64,000 nt of DNA from Bradyrhizobium sp. sBnM-33 (GTDB lineage Bacteria > Pseudomonadota > Alphaproteobacteria > Rhizobiales > Xanthobacteraceae): the NCBI RefSeq assembly GCF_032917945.1, contig NZ_CP136624.1, positions 2,666,001 to 2,730,000 of the forward strand, given 5' to 3'. Shown here piece by piece: positions 16,946 through 26,267 of this stretch. Position 1 is the stretch's first letter, and every line of letters begins with the position of its first letter. The position numbers were made by a program, and so were the translations under genes. The notes beneath the pieces are model-generated. The model did not search any database. It was not told the origin of the DNA and saw nothing but the letters and a program-made list of their open reading frames with translations.

Positions 16946-18708
16946 CTGATCAGATGGCTCCCGAATGGGGGCATCATGCTGTGTGGTCGTACGATCCGCG
17001 CGCCTATCACGACCGCCTGCTGTTGGGCCTGTCCGGCATCATGAGCGAGGCGGAGCTGCATCAGCTTCGGATGCGCCTTCACCAAGGGGAACGCCAGAAG
17101 GCGGCGCGGGGCGAACTGCGGCTGCCGCTGCCGGCCGGTCTCGCCTACGATCGAGCGGGCACAATTGTTCTCAATCCGGATGAGGAGGTGCGGGCCCGTC
17201 TTCATCTCGTGTTTGCCAAATTCCGGGAACTGCAAAGCGCGCGTCGTGTGATGCGTTACTTGGACAGGAATGGATCGTCCTTGCCGGTTCGGCCGCTGCT
17301 TGGACCTTCTCCACACGAGATCGTCTGGCGTGCGCCAGATAGCACACGCGTCCTTAATATTCTTCAGAATCCGGCCTATGCTGGGGCGTATGTTTATGGC
17401 CGCCGGCAAAAGGATCCGAGCCGATGCCGGCCGGGATCGCTGACGGGAACGGTCAAGGTAGCGATCGCGGATTGGGCGGTTTGCCTCCACGCCGCTCACC
17501 CAGGCTATATCAGCTGGGAGGAGTTCATGGCCAACCAGGGGCGACTGGCAGATAACGTCTGCCGCTATGAGGCAGGACACTCTGGCGTACCGCGCAAGGG
17601 GGCAGCCCTGTTACAAGGAATTGCGGTCTGCGGTCGTTGAGGACGGCGCATGAGCATGCGCTACACGGGCCCGAATGCCGACTATCCGGTCTATTGCTGC
17701 CGCTCGGATCGGGACCAGCAAGGCAGTGCAATGTGCCAGGAAGTCCGGGCCTTGGCGGTTGACGCGCTGGTCGAGCGGATGGTCCTCGATGCCCTGGTGC
17801 CGGATCAGATTGAGATCGCACTCGCAGCCGCGGGCCAACTGGAGCAGGAGAGCCGTCAGCTCGAGCGCCAGTGGGCGCTTCGCGTGGAGCGCGCCCGCTA
17901 CGAGGCCGAGCGCGCTCGGCGCCAGTATGACGCCGTAGAGCCCGAGAACCGTCTTGTGGCGCGCTCACTTGAGCGGGCTTGGGAAGAGAGGCTGCGTGTC
18001 GCAGAGGCGGTCGAGCAGGAGCATGCGCGTTGGCGCGGGCAAGAGCCGCTTCTGATTGGCCCGGCGGAATGCGCAGGCTACAAGCGCTCGGCGAGAACCT
18101 ACCGCGGATTTGGAACGCGGCCACCACGTCGGCAGCCGATCGCAAGCGCATTCTGCGATTTGTGATCCGCGAAGTCGTTCTTGATCAGAAGCGGACCCGA
18201 GGTCAGGTGTGGCTCAAGATCGTCTGGCAGACCGGTGCAACCAGCGAGCATCACGTGCAACGGCGCGTTCAGACCTACCGCGATTACATCGACATTGATC
18301 GGTTGCGGCAACGGATCGTCGAGTTGAATGCTGAACACAAAATGGATGCCGAGATCGCGGCAATACTCAATCAGGAAGGCTTTGTCGCGGCCCGAGGCTG
18401 CGCCTTCAAAGGCGAGAATGTCTGGCTGTTGCGTACCCGCTGGGGCATTCCCACCGTCAAAATCAACGGCGTGGACAAGAATCCGATGCGCTGGCCCGAT
18501 GGAAGCTTCTCAATTCAGGGCGCTGCAGCCGAGCTCGGCGTCACCCCGCAAACGGTGTTCGATTATCTCGCGCGGGGATTGCTGGCAGGTCGTCAGTTAG
18601 CCAAAGGCCAGCCATGGCAGATCGAGCTCTCAGACGACCAAATCCGTCAGCTTCGCAATCGGGTACGACGCACCAAGCGTTCGAAGAAGGAGGCATCATG
18701 AAGTCATC

Positions 18709-19349
18709 GGCTCGCCAATAACCTCGTGCCAAGTTGCCACAGGGAGTTGGCTGGTGATGAGGATGGAGCCGCGGCCATGACGGTCCTCGACGATCTCCAT
18801 GAGATCGCGCCGCTGACTGGCTGAGAGGCGGTCGGGTCCCCAATCGTCCAATACAAGCAAATCGACCTTGACCAGCATCCGGAACAGTCGCGGGAAACGG
18901 CCGTCGCCATGAGCGAGATCGAGATCAGCGAACAGACGCGGCACGCGCGTGTAGTGGACCGTGTAGCCGTCGGGGCAAGCCTTTTGCGCGAGCGCGCAGG
19001 CTAACCACGACTTGCCGATTCCGCACGGGCCGGTGACCAGCAGGCCGCGGTGCTCGGCGATCCAGCGGCAGGTGGCCAACTGTTGGAACAGCGCCTTGTC
19101 GAGCCGGCGTGGCGTGCGGTAGTCGACGTCCTCGACCGCGGCTTGGCTGTGCCGCAGCCGGGCGGCGCGCAGTCGGGCCTGGAAGCGACGGGTGCTGCGA
19201 TAGGCGACCTCGCGGTCGAGCAGCAGAGCCAGCCATTCGGCGTGCGCGAGATTGCGAGCCTCCTCTTGCACCTCGAGCTCGGTGAAGGCTTGCGCCATGC
19301 CGTCGAGCTTGAGCGCTCTGAGCTGGTCTAGAGTGGGATGTGAGAGCAT
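18709..19349 (-). pseudogene. istB: 5' part of split istB (IS21 ATPase)
   Basis: From MLSHPTLDQLRALKLDGMAQ the frame gives about 212 residues of the IS21 AAA+ helper ATPase: Walker A GPCGIGKSW, Walker B LLVLDDWG and HGRGSILITSQLPVATWHEV. The IstB frame stops at IGEP, where cassette A begins, and runs into an unrelated stop at 18696. The missing C-terminus is at 13533-13712. Confidence 0.88.
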
Positions 19350-19363
19350 CAGTCGTCATCTCC

Positions 19364-20899
19364 TCAATGGAAGTAGGTCGGGCCACGGATGTTGTCGTGC
19401 GCTATCGCTGGCCCGTCCGTGGGCGTTGCGGGCTGCTGGCGATCGAGATTGTTCTTGAGGATCGAGTTGACCGAACTGTAGGAGCGCGCGCCGATCTCGA
19501 GCGCGCGGCCGCACGCAGCCTCGAGCCTCTCGCGGCCATATGTCTTGGCAAGCCGCAGGATGCCGACACAGGCGCGGAAGCCTTGCTCGGGATGCGTGCG
19601 CTCCCGCAGGATAGTCGCGATCAGTGCCGACGTGCGGCGGCCGATCTCGGCGGCGCTTCGCCGGAGGCGCTCTGGCGTCCAGTCGGCATAGCGCCGGTGG
19701 CTCGACGGCATGTGCTCGCGCACCGTCGTATGCTTGCGGTCGGAGGAAGAGCGCACATGGGCGGCAACGCATTTGCCGCAGTGGAAGACTTCAATCGTGC
19801 GCGCCGTGATGCGCGCCCAAACCTTCTCGCGCAGCAATTGGTGCGGCACCGAGTAGTAGTGCTTCTCGATCTCGACGTGGTAGTCGAGCGCGACCCTGCA
19901 TTCCTTCCATTCGGCAAAGACGTAGGGGTCGGCCGGCAGCGGCTTGAGCGCCGCGCGCTCGATCTCGTCGAACAACGCGCGGCGGCTCGCGCCGAGATGG
20001 CGCGACACGCGGTTGTTGAGCTGCGCGACCAGCTCGGCGATGGCCACGTTCAATGCGGAGAGCGAGAAGAACTGCCGGTTGCGCAGCTTCGCGATGATGA
20101 ATCGAGTCGCGACTTGCACCGCAACTTCTACCTTAGCTTTATCTTTTGGGCGCCGCGGCCGGGCTGGAACAATGGCGGTGTTGTAGTGAGCTGCCATCTC
20201 GGCGTAGGTGCGATTGACCGTCGGCTCATAGAAGCAAGCCCTGGTGACGCCCGAGCGCAGATTGTCGGACACCATCATCGCCGGAACTCCGCCGATGAAC
20301 GCAAAGGCGCGCGTGTGCGAGCCGATCCAGTCGGACAGGCCCTGCGTCCACGTGGCCTCCGCGTATGTGTAGCTCGTCGCGCCGAGCGAGGCGACGAACA
20401 GCTGGGCTGTCAACATCTCGCCGGTCGAACCATCCATCACTTCAAGCGTCGTGCCGGCGTAATCAACGAACATGCGCTCGCCAGCGACGTGGCTCTGTCG
20501 CATAGTTGGCGACAGCCGCGCCGCCCAGGCGCCATAGAGCTCACAGTAGCGCGAGTACCCGTAACCCTCCGGGTAGGCCGCGCGATGCTCCTCCCACAAT
20601 AGCTGCAGCGTCACCCCCGGCCGGCGAAGCTCGCGGTGGGCCGCCGCCCAGTCTGGCTGTGGTCGACGATTCTTTGCGCCGACTGTTGGAGGTCGGTAGA
20701 GCCGGGTCTCCAGCGCCTCGTCCGTCAGGCCTTCCGGTACCGGCCAGGTGAGGCCAGCGCGCCGTGCCCGCCGGATGCACTCCCCGGCGGCCGTCGCGCT
20801 CACCCCCAGGCTGGCGGCGATCTTGCGTTTGGACATGCCGGCGGCCGACAGCCGCAGCACGTCGCGGATTTTGCGCATGGGTAATCTCGGTCCTGGCAT
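19364..20899 (-). CDS. istA: IS21 transposase IstA
   Basis: A 511-residue transposase; the ATG at 20899 (MPGPRLPMRKIRDVLRLSAA) is preferred over a longer frame from 20956. It has an N-terminal helix-turn-helix (MSKRKIAASLGVSATAAGEC), an integrase core with Asp in FVDYAGTTLEVMD, Asp in MMVSDNLRSGV and Glu in KDKAKVEVAVQ, and a C-terminal Mu-type beta domain. istB starts 14 bp after its stop. No frameshift is visible. Confidence 0.92.
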   Translation of the reverse strand: MPGPRLPMRKIRDVLRLSAAGMSKRKIAASLGVSATAAGECIRRARRAGLTWPVPEGLTDEALETRLYRPPTVGAKNRRPQPDWAAAHRELRRPGVTLQLLWEEHRAAYPEGYGYSRYCELYGAWAARLSPTMRQSHVAGERMFVDYAGTTLEVMDGSTGEMLTAQLFVASLGATSYTYAEATWTQGLSDWIGSHTRAFAFIGGVPAMMVSDNLRSGVTRACFYEPTVNRTYAEMAAHYNTAIVPARPRRPKDKAKVEVAVQVATRFIIAKLRNRQFFSLSALNVAIAELVAQLNNRVSRHLGASRRALFDEIERAALKPLPADPYVFAEWKECRVALDYHVEIEKHYYSVPHQLLREKVWARITARTIEVFHCGKCVAAHVRSSSDRKHTTVREHMPSSHRRYADWTPERLRRSAAEIGRRTSALIATILRERTHPEQGFRACVGILRLAKTYGRERLEAACGRALEIGARSYSSVNSILKNNLDRQQPATPTDGPAIAHDNIRGPTYFH

Positions 20900-20984
20900 T
20901 TGCCCCCGCTCCTCGTGGAAAGGAGCGAAGGCCATGCTGATTCGCAGATCACCCAACGGCGCCCGTCACACCCGTCCACAGGCT

Positions 20985-21082
20985 GGTCGCGATCGCCCGG
21001 AATGGGTGGTCGCGATCAATCGGAACGCCTGGTCGCAATCAATCGGTAGAGCCGGTCGCGATCGCTCGGTGCGCGCACTGAC
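20985..21082. repeat. IS21 left-end terminal repeats
   Basis: Four spaced copies of a GGTCGCGATC-type unit just upstream of istA, the inverse of the right-end set. The end is placed near the GTCAGTGCGC on the reverse strand. Confidence 0.65.
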
Positions 21083-21163
21083 GAGGCCAGAACGCCGTCA
21101 AGTTCGAGCGCCCCGGGGCGATGGGACGGAAGAGATACACAGAGTGCAGCATGTGGCGCTTGT

Positions 21164-22342
21164 TCAGTTTGTTGGATTTTGATGGGACCCGACCAATTCC
21201 CAATCCCAGCTCAGATGGCCAGGGAACTCGTCCTGATATTCCCTGAGCATTCGGTGGTTGTGCCGCTTGGCCTCGGAGTGGCAGATCTGCTGTTCATCGG
21301 CGCATTTGACGACCAAGGCCTGTGGCTCGATCTTTGCCCCGCGGTTCACCTTGGCGCGCAGAGCGGAGGTTGAAAGCCGCAGTTTCGTGAGGCCGTTCGC
21401 CGCAGCGTAGTTGAGGGGCTCGTAGTAACAAAGGACGAAGTATCTGTAGTCATTGAGATCGAGACTGTAGTTTGCCCCGAAGTAGCGCAAGTGAAGTGTC
21501 GCTCCAAAGCGATAGAAGATCGCCAGCGCGGTTATATCTTCATCACGCTTGGAAACTGCTGCGGCACCGAAATACGATACACCTGACTTTCTCTGCCCCG
21601 CGAGGATCCCTTGCACCCACTCGCGATCCTGCATGCCACCGTACCGTGACCTGTTCTGGGTGATGAGATCAGCGGCTACCGAGTCATCGAGTTCGTCGGG
21701 CGCGCCCCATTCGACCCGACTTCCCATTCGCCGGAACGCCGCGATTTCAGACTTGGTCTGATTACGATCATGCGCGCGCCAGCTTGCCATCATCCCGGCA
21801 AGCCCTGTATCAGGCACCTCCAGCGAGGCTTGGGCAGAATGCAGAACGACGGCCCCGCCTATGGCATCTGCAAATTCCACCGCAGCCTGGTAGGGCATGT
21901 ACGGCATCACAAAGCCGGCATATCCCCGCTGCTGCGCATACTCTAGCGCGCAGCGTCCCAACTCTGCTAGAGCCTGATGCCTTCGCCTGCCCTGAATGCA
22001 GGGAATCTCGTTGTGTGTGTTGCGCCGACCGCCGAGCCAAAGAAAGCCCTCTTGCCAGGGGCCCCGAACGCCCGCCATGCAAGCTGGTAGGAAGAACATC
22101 CCAGGCGATTGGTCTCCTTCCCAAAGCGTACATGCGGCGACGAGCCCGGCCGACCCGTGGACGGAAAGCACGTCCGTTGCACCGAGTGAATGTTCGAGGC
22201 CTCGCAGCCACCGGTAGCTGTTGTAGAAATTGTCGTCACTGACGAGGGCATCCCATTCATGCTCGTCCATGTCGGACAGCTTTTGCGAAACGCCTGAGCA
22301 AAACGCGTGGGACGCGTCGCTCCTGAAAGGGAAAAATTTCAT
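21164..22342 (-). CDS. GNAT-fold acyltransferase-like protein (BioF2/FemAB-like)
   Basis: A 392-residue protein of the GNAT/FemAB-like class that includes PF13480-type proteins. Visible features are the N-terminal WDALVSDDNFYNSYRWLRGL, a central SWRAHDRNQTKSEIAAFRRM helix, and the second GNAT half ALAIFYRFGATLHLRYFGAN followed by YRYFVLCYYEPLNYAAANGL. Members transfer acyl or aminoacyl groups to amines; the substrate is unknown here. It lies 12 bp after a methyltransferase gene on the same strand, so the two form an operon. The low GC content relative to the trp genes suggests horizontal acquisition. Confidence 0.75.
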   Translation of the reverse strand: MKFFPFRSDASHAFCSGVSQKLSDMDEHEWDALVSDDNFYNSYRWLRGLEHSLGATDVLSVHGSAGLVAACTLWEGDQSPGMFFLPACMAGVRGPWQEGFLWLGGRRNTHNEIPCIQGRRRHQALAELGRCALEYAQQRGYAGFVMPYMPYQAAVEFADAIGGAVVLHSAQASLEVPDTGLAGMMASWRAHDRNQTKSEIAAFRRMGSRVEWGAPDELDDSVAADLITQNRSRYGGMQDREWVQGILAGQRKSGVSYFGAAAVSKRDEDITALAIFYRFGATLHLRYFGANYSLDLNDYRYFVLCYYEPLNYAAANGLTKLRLSTSALRAKVNRGAKIEPQALVVKCADEQQICHSEAKRHNHRMLREYQDEFPGHLSWDWELVGSHQNPTN

Positions 22343-22354
22343 GGCTAGTCCGAT

Positions 22355-23119
22355 TTACTGTGGGTCACGAGCGCGCACACCCTCGATGATGATCGAGTGT
22401 GGCTTTTGAAGATATGCATGCAGCTCTTTAGGAGCCTGACCCAAAGCGGCGCATTCTGGGGCATCCAGTTCCCGCCACTTCAACGATCGGAGGCCGGCTT
22501 GCCCTAACGCCCGCTCCAAAGAAGCAGCGGACCAATACGATGCGAAGACGCTGCCCTGCTTTCCGTTTTTGCAGAGTCGTATCCTTACACCTCCACCATC
22601 GACATATGGTTTCTGAAGATCATCGGCGCTGAGCCTGAGGCCATAGCGTTCGTAATAGCTCCGACGTGGATCGTAAGATGGGTGAATCGGCAGTGTCAGC
22701 AAGCGCGCGCCAGGACGTAACAGACCGACCATGTCGGCGCACATATCTTGCAGCTCAGGTCCGCGGCTAGCGTATTGCAGCACATGCACGGCAAGAACCA
22801 GGTCGAATTGACCTATCAAATCGGGGCTGAGACGAGTGACGAAGGAGATGCCCGGAGACTCCTTCTCCGCCCGACGCCGCGCGTAGTTGAGCATGCCTTT
22901 CGTCGGATCGTATCCTACAACCCGGCCCGCGCCGCGTTGCTTTAGCCAGCGGGAATACATCCCCGTGCCGCACCCGAAGTCGAGGACCGAGAGACCCTCA
23001 ACGTCACCAATAGCCTGTAATACGCTTGGAATTTCGATCTCTTTTCGAAAGGGCCAGTGAGCGGTGTCTTCATATAGAGTGGCAAGTTCATTGAATTGGC
23101 CCGCATTGTTTTTGGACAT
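22355..23119 (-). CDS. Class I SAM-dependent methyltransferase
   Basis: A 254-residue protein; ATG 23119 (MSKNNAGQFNELATLYEDTA) is preferred to a longer in-frame start because AGAGAGGTG lies just upstream. Motif I is VLDFGCGTGMYSRWL (about residues 44-58), motif II acidic VVGYDPTKGML, motif IV FDLVLAVHVLQYA. The C-terminal half (PSYDPRRSYYERYGLRLSAD) is less common and may shape substrate choice. It probably methylates a small molecule. First gene of a two-gene operon with the acyltransferase-like protein. Confidence 0.88.
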   Translation of the reverse strand: MSKNNAGQFNELATLYEDTAHWPFRKEIEIPSVLQAIGDVEGLSVLDFGCGTGMYSRWLKQRGAGRVVGYDPTKGMLNYARRRAEKESPGISFVTRLSPDLIGQFDLVLAVHVLQYASRGPELQDMCADMVGLLRPGARLLTLPIHPSYDPRRSYYERYGLRLSADDLQKPYVDGGGVRIRLCKNGKQGSVFASYWSAASLERALGQAGLRSLKWRELDAPECAALGQAPKELHAYLQKPHSIIIEGVRARDPQ

Positions 23120-23675
23120 GAGGACACCTCTCTTTTCCTTACCTATGCGGTATATTGGCGCGAACCTTGCGCATGAGCGTGGTCTTGGGATTCGGGAGTT
23201 CACAAGGAAGTGGGCGCTTGCAGGGCGTGAACGCCAAAAGCGCAATCCAGGAGCGCTCGTTGCAACGCGCGAGAAAGGTCCGCACGATGATCAACATGTA
23301 GCGCTCGCATTTCAGCTCCTCCTGTACGTGCCAAGAGTATTGAGCAAATCAACTCGACGAGGGTGGCCATCCTAGGTCGACTGCAGCGCAACCTTGTCGA
23401 GCTCCGTCAGCGCAAACCCATCTTGATGTTGCGGCGTCTCTGCCGCCCTCCGACAAGAACCAAAGCCGCTCCTGGGCAAACGCCACGCGGGCACCCAGCG
23501 ACGGACGGGCGAAGCCTGAATTGGCGGACCATCACTCAAGCGTGCGGCGTCTATGGCATCGATTCGAATCAATCGAGCAAGTTTCATCTGAACTCCGGGC
23601 TCGGTGCCTCCGAGACTGCGATGGACGTAATCGATCCTGCCCGTCCTCAGCAATCGGCGTGCCGCAAAAGACATT

Positions 23676-23796
23676 GTGCGAGCCTTGCTTGAAAAAGGGC
23701 ATAACCACGTGCTTCGCGCCGCGCTGGAGGAATAGTTGCATTCTACTGTCCGGTTCCGCTCATCATCGTCTCCAACCGGACGCGGCTGAATACGAC
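23676..23796. repeat. Diverged direct repeat, copy 1
   Basis: Begins GTGCGAGCCTTGCTTGA and ends near TCTCCAACCGGACGCGG; it aligns along about 120 bp with 24306-24426. Origin unknown, possibly a decayed mobile-element fragment. Confidence 0.55.
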
Positions 23797-24305
23797 AAGG
23801 CCAGCCTCAACTGACTAAGGTCCGCTCACGCGCTGAATTCAGATCGTTCCTTGAGGATAAATGTGCCCTATGGCGACCTACCTAAGCGCACAGTATCGGA
23901 GCATCAGCTGGTGTGATGCGGCTTGCGGCACGCGATCCAATGATGCTGTCGTTGGCCGACGACGCTGCCGTGCTCCAGCGGCCGTCTCGAGGCCATGTGC
24001 CAATAGATGCCGATCCGGTACGAACGCGTCTGCTGATCACTGCAGCTCATGGCGAGACATGTCGTTCCTACGCAAAAACGGGGAAAGCGGAGTTGCAACG
24101 AGTCAATAGGATCGCGGGTCGTGACGCCTACGAATTCGCCAGGCCAACTTCCTGTTGGACACAACTACAGATAGCAGCGAGAGTATTAGTCCAACTTTGA
24201 CTGCTGTGGCTCAGGCTCCGGTGCGCAGACTATGTCCGATCCGCGCAACAGCTGCGGCTTCCTTCCATGTCATCACAACAATCGGGGTGCCGGTCGCGAG
24301 AATTG

Positions 24306-24426
24306 GTGCGAGCCTTGCTTGACGTGAGCATAAGCACCTGCGTCCGGACGACGGGGCGCTGGAATGAGAGTGCCACTTTGTCAGGTTTCCGACTTGGCGT
24401 CTCCAACCGGACACGGACCGAACGAC
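24306..24426. repeat. Diverged direct repeat, copy 2
   Basis: Begins GTGCGAGCCTTGCTTGA and ends near TCTCCAACCGGACACGG; partner of 23676-23796. Confidence 0.55.
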
Positions 24427-24779
24427 AACATGGAGAGAGAAATGAAGGTGACCCCACCGACCTACCTCGCACGGCTGTTGGCGCTGGCAGGAGGCTGAAA
24501 TGGAAATCCCGGCCTTACTCCGGGGTGATCGCAGGCAAGCGCGGCTTTTTGGACGGGAAGGGCCGGTGTGCAAGCAAGCCCCCGCGTGTCGTACCACCGC
24601 CGCATTGGACAAATGCCGATCACTCGCTCAGATCGCGCCTGACAGCAATGCCCGACGAGAGCACCTGAAGCTGGCTCAGATATACAAGTCTATCGGGTGG
24701 GCCGCTCAGCGCTTGCAGGGGCTGCGCTACACGCAGGAGCGGCGGGCTTGTAACAGCTGGCTGACGCTCTCTCCTACAT

Positions 24780-25234
24780 TAGCGTCCCGTCGAGGCTCCT
24801 GGGCGGAAACGGAAGTGACCGCAAGAGCTGTCGGCGTCGCCGGCCACCTGATCCGCGGCAAGAACGTCGCGACCAATATCGGGCTGGCGACCATCACGCT
24901 GCGCAAGATCACCACGACCGGCGGCGTGCGGCTGCTCGATCGCAGGCTGATCCTGGCGGCACAGTGGTCCTCGTTCGGTGCGAACAACGACGTACCCGCC
25001 GGCTATCTGCCCGCGACCGGGTATGAACTGGTCAAGCTCTACATGACCTGGCATGCGACAAAGGACATTATGTTCACGGCGTCGATCGACAATCTGTTGA
25101 ACCAGTACTATCGGCCCTATGCCGTCCCCGGCAATTCCACCGATGGCACCAACCAAAGCGATGTGCTGTGGTCGAGCCCAGGACCGGGCAGAGTCTACAA
25201 GGCCGGATTGAAAATTCACTTTGGCGGAGCTTAG
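24780..25234 (+). pseudogene. C-terminal remnant of a TonB-dependent heme receptor
   Basis: The last 150 residues of an outer-membrane beta-barrel receptor: IGLATITLRKITTTGGVRLL, TGYELVKLYMTWHATKDIMF, SIDNLLNQYYRPYAVPG and the terminal strand YKAGLKIHFGGA. The plug domain and most of the barrel are missing. Heme specificity is inferred from the following heme-oxygenase-like and HutX genes. Confidence 0.75.
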
Positions 25235-25369
25235 TTCGACGAGCTGACAAACCAAACAAGTTGCATCGGGCCGCGCTGATGCTCCAGCGCGGCTTCGATG
25301 CATCCATGTTTCTAACCAACTCAAACGGTACGCCAGGCGCACCCCAGCAACCCAGCAAGGAGATTTCAA

Positions 25370-25705
25370 ATGTTTATCGCGATGAATCGGTTCCAGGTGA
25401 AGATTGGCTCTGAGGCGGCCTTCGAGACGGTGTGGCGCACGCGCGAGTCCTATCTCAGCAACATGGCCGGTTTTGTCGAGTTTCACCTGCTGAAGGGGAC
25501 CGTTGCCGAGGATCACACGCTCTACTCGTCGCACACGGTCTGGATCGACAAGGCGGCATTCGAAGCCTGGACCAAATCGGAAGAATTTCGCCGCGCCCAC
25601 GCCCGCGCCGACAACAAGACCGGCGAAAGCCTCTACCTCGGCCAGCCCAAGTTCGAAGGTTTCGAAGTGATCCTGAGCGAGCGCAAATCCAGCGCCGCTG
25701 CGTGA
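25370..25705 (+). CDS. Heme-degrading monooxygenase (HmuQ/IsdG-like, ABM fold)
   Basis: A 111-residue antibiotic-biosynthesis-monooxygenase fold protein: MFIAMNRFQVKIGSEAAFET, then GFVEFHLLKGTVAED and YSSHTVWIDKAAFEAWTKSE. This is the pattern of small heme oxygenases of the IsdG/HmuQ group, which open the porphyrin ring and release iron. It has an AAGGAGA Shine-Dalgarno and appears intact. It follows the heme-receptor remnant and precedes hutX, so it is a survivor of a heme-iron utilisation locus. Confidence 0.82.
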   Translation: MFIAMNRFQVKIGSEAAFETVWRTRESYLSNMAGFVEFHLLKGTVAEDHTLYSSHTVWIDKAAFEAWTKSEEFRRAHARADNKTGESLYLGQPKFEGFEVILSERKSSAAA

Positions 25706-25719
25706 CGGGGAGGGCTGTC

Positions 25720-26236
25720 ATGTTGAGCACGGAGCTTGCCGAACTCAAGGCGTATATGGCTGACAATCCAGGAGCAGTGATCGAGGACGTGGCGCGGGAG
25801 CGGAAAGTGAGCCCGCGCGCAGTCCTGGAGGCTATGCCTGAATCGATGGTGCGCCTCGGCCCCGGCAGTGAATTCGCCGCTGCGATGAATGACGTCGCGC
25901 AATGGGGCGAGGTGACGCTGATCGTCCACACCGACGATGCGATCTTCGAATTCACCGGCGCCATCCCTGCAGGCGAGATCGGCCGCGGCTACTTCAACCT
26001 GATGCAGCCGAAGGGGCTTCACGGCCATGTCCGGCACGAGCGCTGCGCGGCGATTGCCTTCGTCGAGCGGCCCTTCATGGGCAAGTCGTCGGCCTTCATC
26101 GCATTCATCAATGTGGACGGCGGCATCATGTTCAAGGTGTTCGTCGGCCGTGACGAAACGCGCGCGCTGCGAAGCAGACCAGTTGCAGCGCTTTCATGCG
26201 CTTGCGGAAAGGATCGCGCCCGCCCGCGCGGTGTAA
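25720..26236 (+). pseudogene. hutX: HutX/HugX-type heme carrier protein (3' frameshift)
   Basis: From ATG 25720 the frame encodes LKAYMADNPGAVIEDVARER, LEAMPESMVRL, VTLIVHTDDAIFEFTGAIPA and GRGYFNLMQPKGLHGHVRHE, followed by KSSAFIAFINVDGGIMFKVF. This is a nearly complete heme utilisation carrier. Around 26170 a one-base shift breaks the last 20 residues; the expected ending (ADQLQRFHALAERIAP) is in the neighbouring frame and stops at 26236. Only the C-terminal helix is affected. Confidence 0.8.
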
Positions 26237-26267
26237 CCGATCCGCATTGTCAGCCCGGGAGACGATC

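Larger units (their letters stand above)
14525..16996 (-). mobile_element. Serine-recombinase/DUF5372 cassette B inserted in recombinase A
   Basis: About 2465 bp bounded by direct repeats TACGATC at 14525-14531 and 16990-16996. Joining the flanks through one repeat restores the reading frame of recombinase A across its conserved Leu-Tyr-Asp-Pro codons. The cassette runs on the minus strand: repeat, 44 bp, TTG-start DUF5372 gene, recombinase gene with a 4-bp overlap, 16 bp, repeat. This is the same architecture as cassette A. The same 7-mer occurs inside the cassette B recombinase gene (16232-16238, reverse strand) at the equivalent Tyr-Asp-Pro codons. Confidence 0.8.
14231..18701 (+). pseudogene. 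Large serine recombinase of cassette A, truncated and split
   Basis: Segment 14231-14531 encodes part of the resolvase domain (LQYRLVDRAIGLGWPPERVQ, DLGKSGAGG, SRLARNNRDWHQLLELC, GERLYD) but lacks the N-terminal strand with the catalytic Ser. The frame resumes after cassette B at 16990 with PRAYHDRLLLGLSGIMSEAE, the recombinase domain (ILQNPAYAGAYVYGRRQKD) and a zinc-ribbon region, where a TGA at 17638 replaces an expected Cys (CGR*GRRMSMRY). It continues with a coiled coil rich in Glu/Arg, a one-base shift near 18075, and a C-terminal region through KKEAS. At least four lesions make it non-functional. Confidence 0.85.
13696..18716 (+). mobile_element. Serine-recombinase/DUF5372 cassette A inserted in istB
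   Basis: The two istB halves are separated by about 5.0 kb bounded by direct repeats GGCTCGCC at 13696-13703 and 18709-18716; excising one repeat plus the insert rejoins istB at its GEP codons. Contents: a DUF5372 gene starting 23 bp inside the left repeat, a small overlapping ORF, and a large serine recombinase gene ending 7 bp before the right repeat. Without cassette B inside it, A would be about 2.5 kb. A short identical core and an encoded serine recombinase suggest site-specific rather than DDE integration; this is inference. Confidence 0.75.
13266..21082 (-). mobile_element. IS21-family element, expanded by nested recombinase cassettes
   Basis: Both ends show the multiple subterminal repeats typical of IS21 (several copies of a GATCGCGACC-type unit): right end about 13266-13345, left end about 20985-21082. 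Read on the minus strand the order is left end, istA (20899-19364), istB 5' part (19349-18709), inserted cassette (13704-18716), istB 3' part (13712-13533), right end. Removing the insert restores a normal-looking IS21. Outer boundaries are approximate and no target duplication was determined. Confidence 0.75.
23120..24779. other. Long stretch of degraded sequence with a diverged internal duplication
   Basis: About 1.65 kb without a supportable gene. It contains two related segments (23676-23796 and 24306-24426) and several short frames without motifs. A sigma-54-like element on the plus strand (TGGCGCGAACCTTGCG, 23156-23171) has no gene behind it. Confidence 0.45.

Noticed and set aside
19340..20602. 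420-codon open frame antisense to istA
   Set aside because: Antisense shadow of an intact transposase gene; no motif of its own.
20958..21082. Regular spaced repeats that could suggest a CRISPR array
   Set aside because: Units are only about 10 bp, few and imperfect, and pair with an inverted set at the other IS21 end; they are transposase-binding repeats.
23156..23171. Sigma-54-like promoter TGGCGCGAACCTTGCG on the plus strand
   Set aside because: Correct GG-N10-GC spacing but no gene follows on that strand and no activator site was seen upstream.
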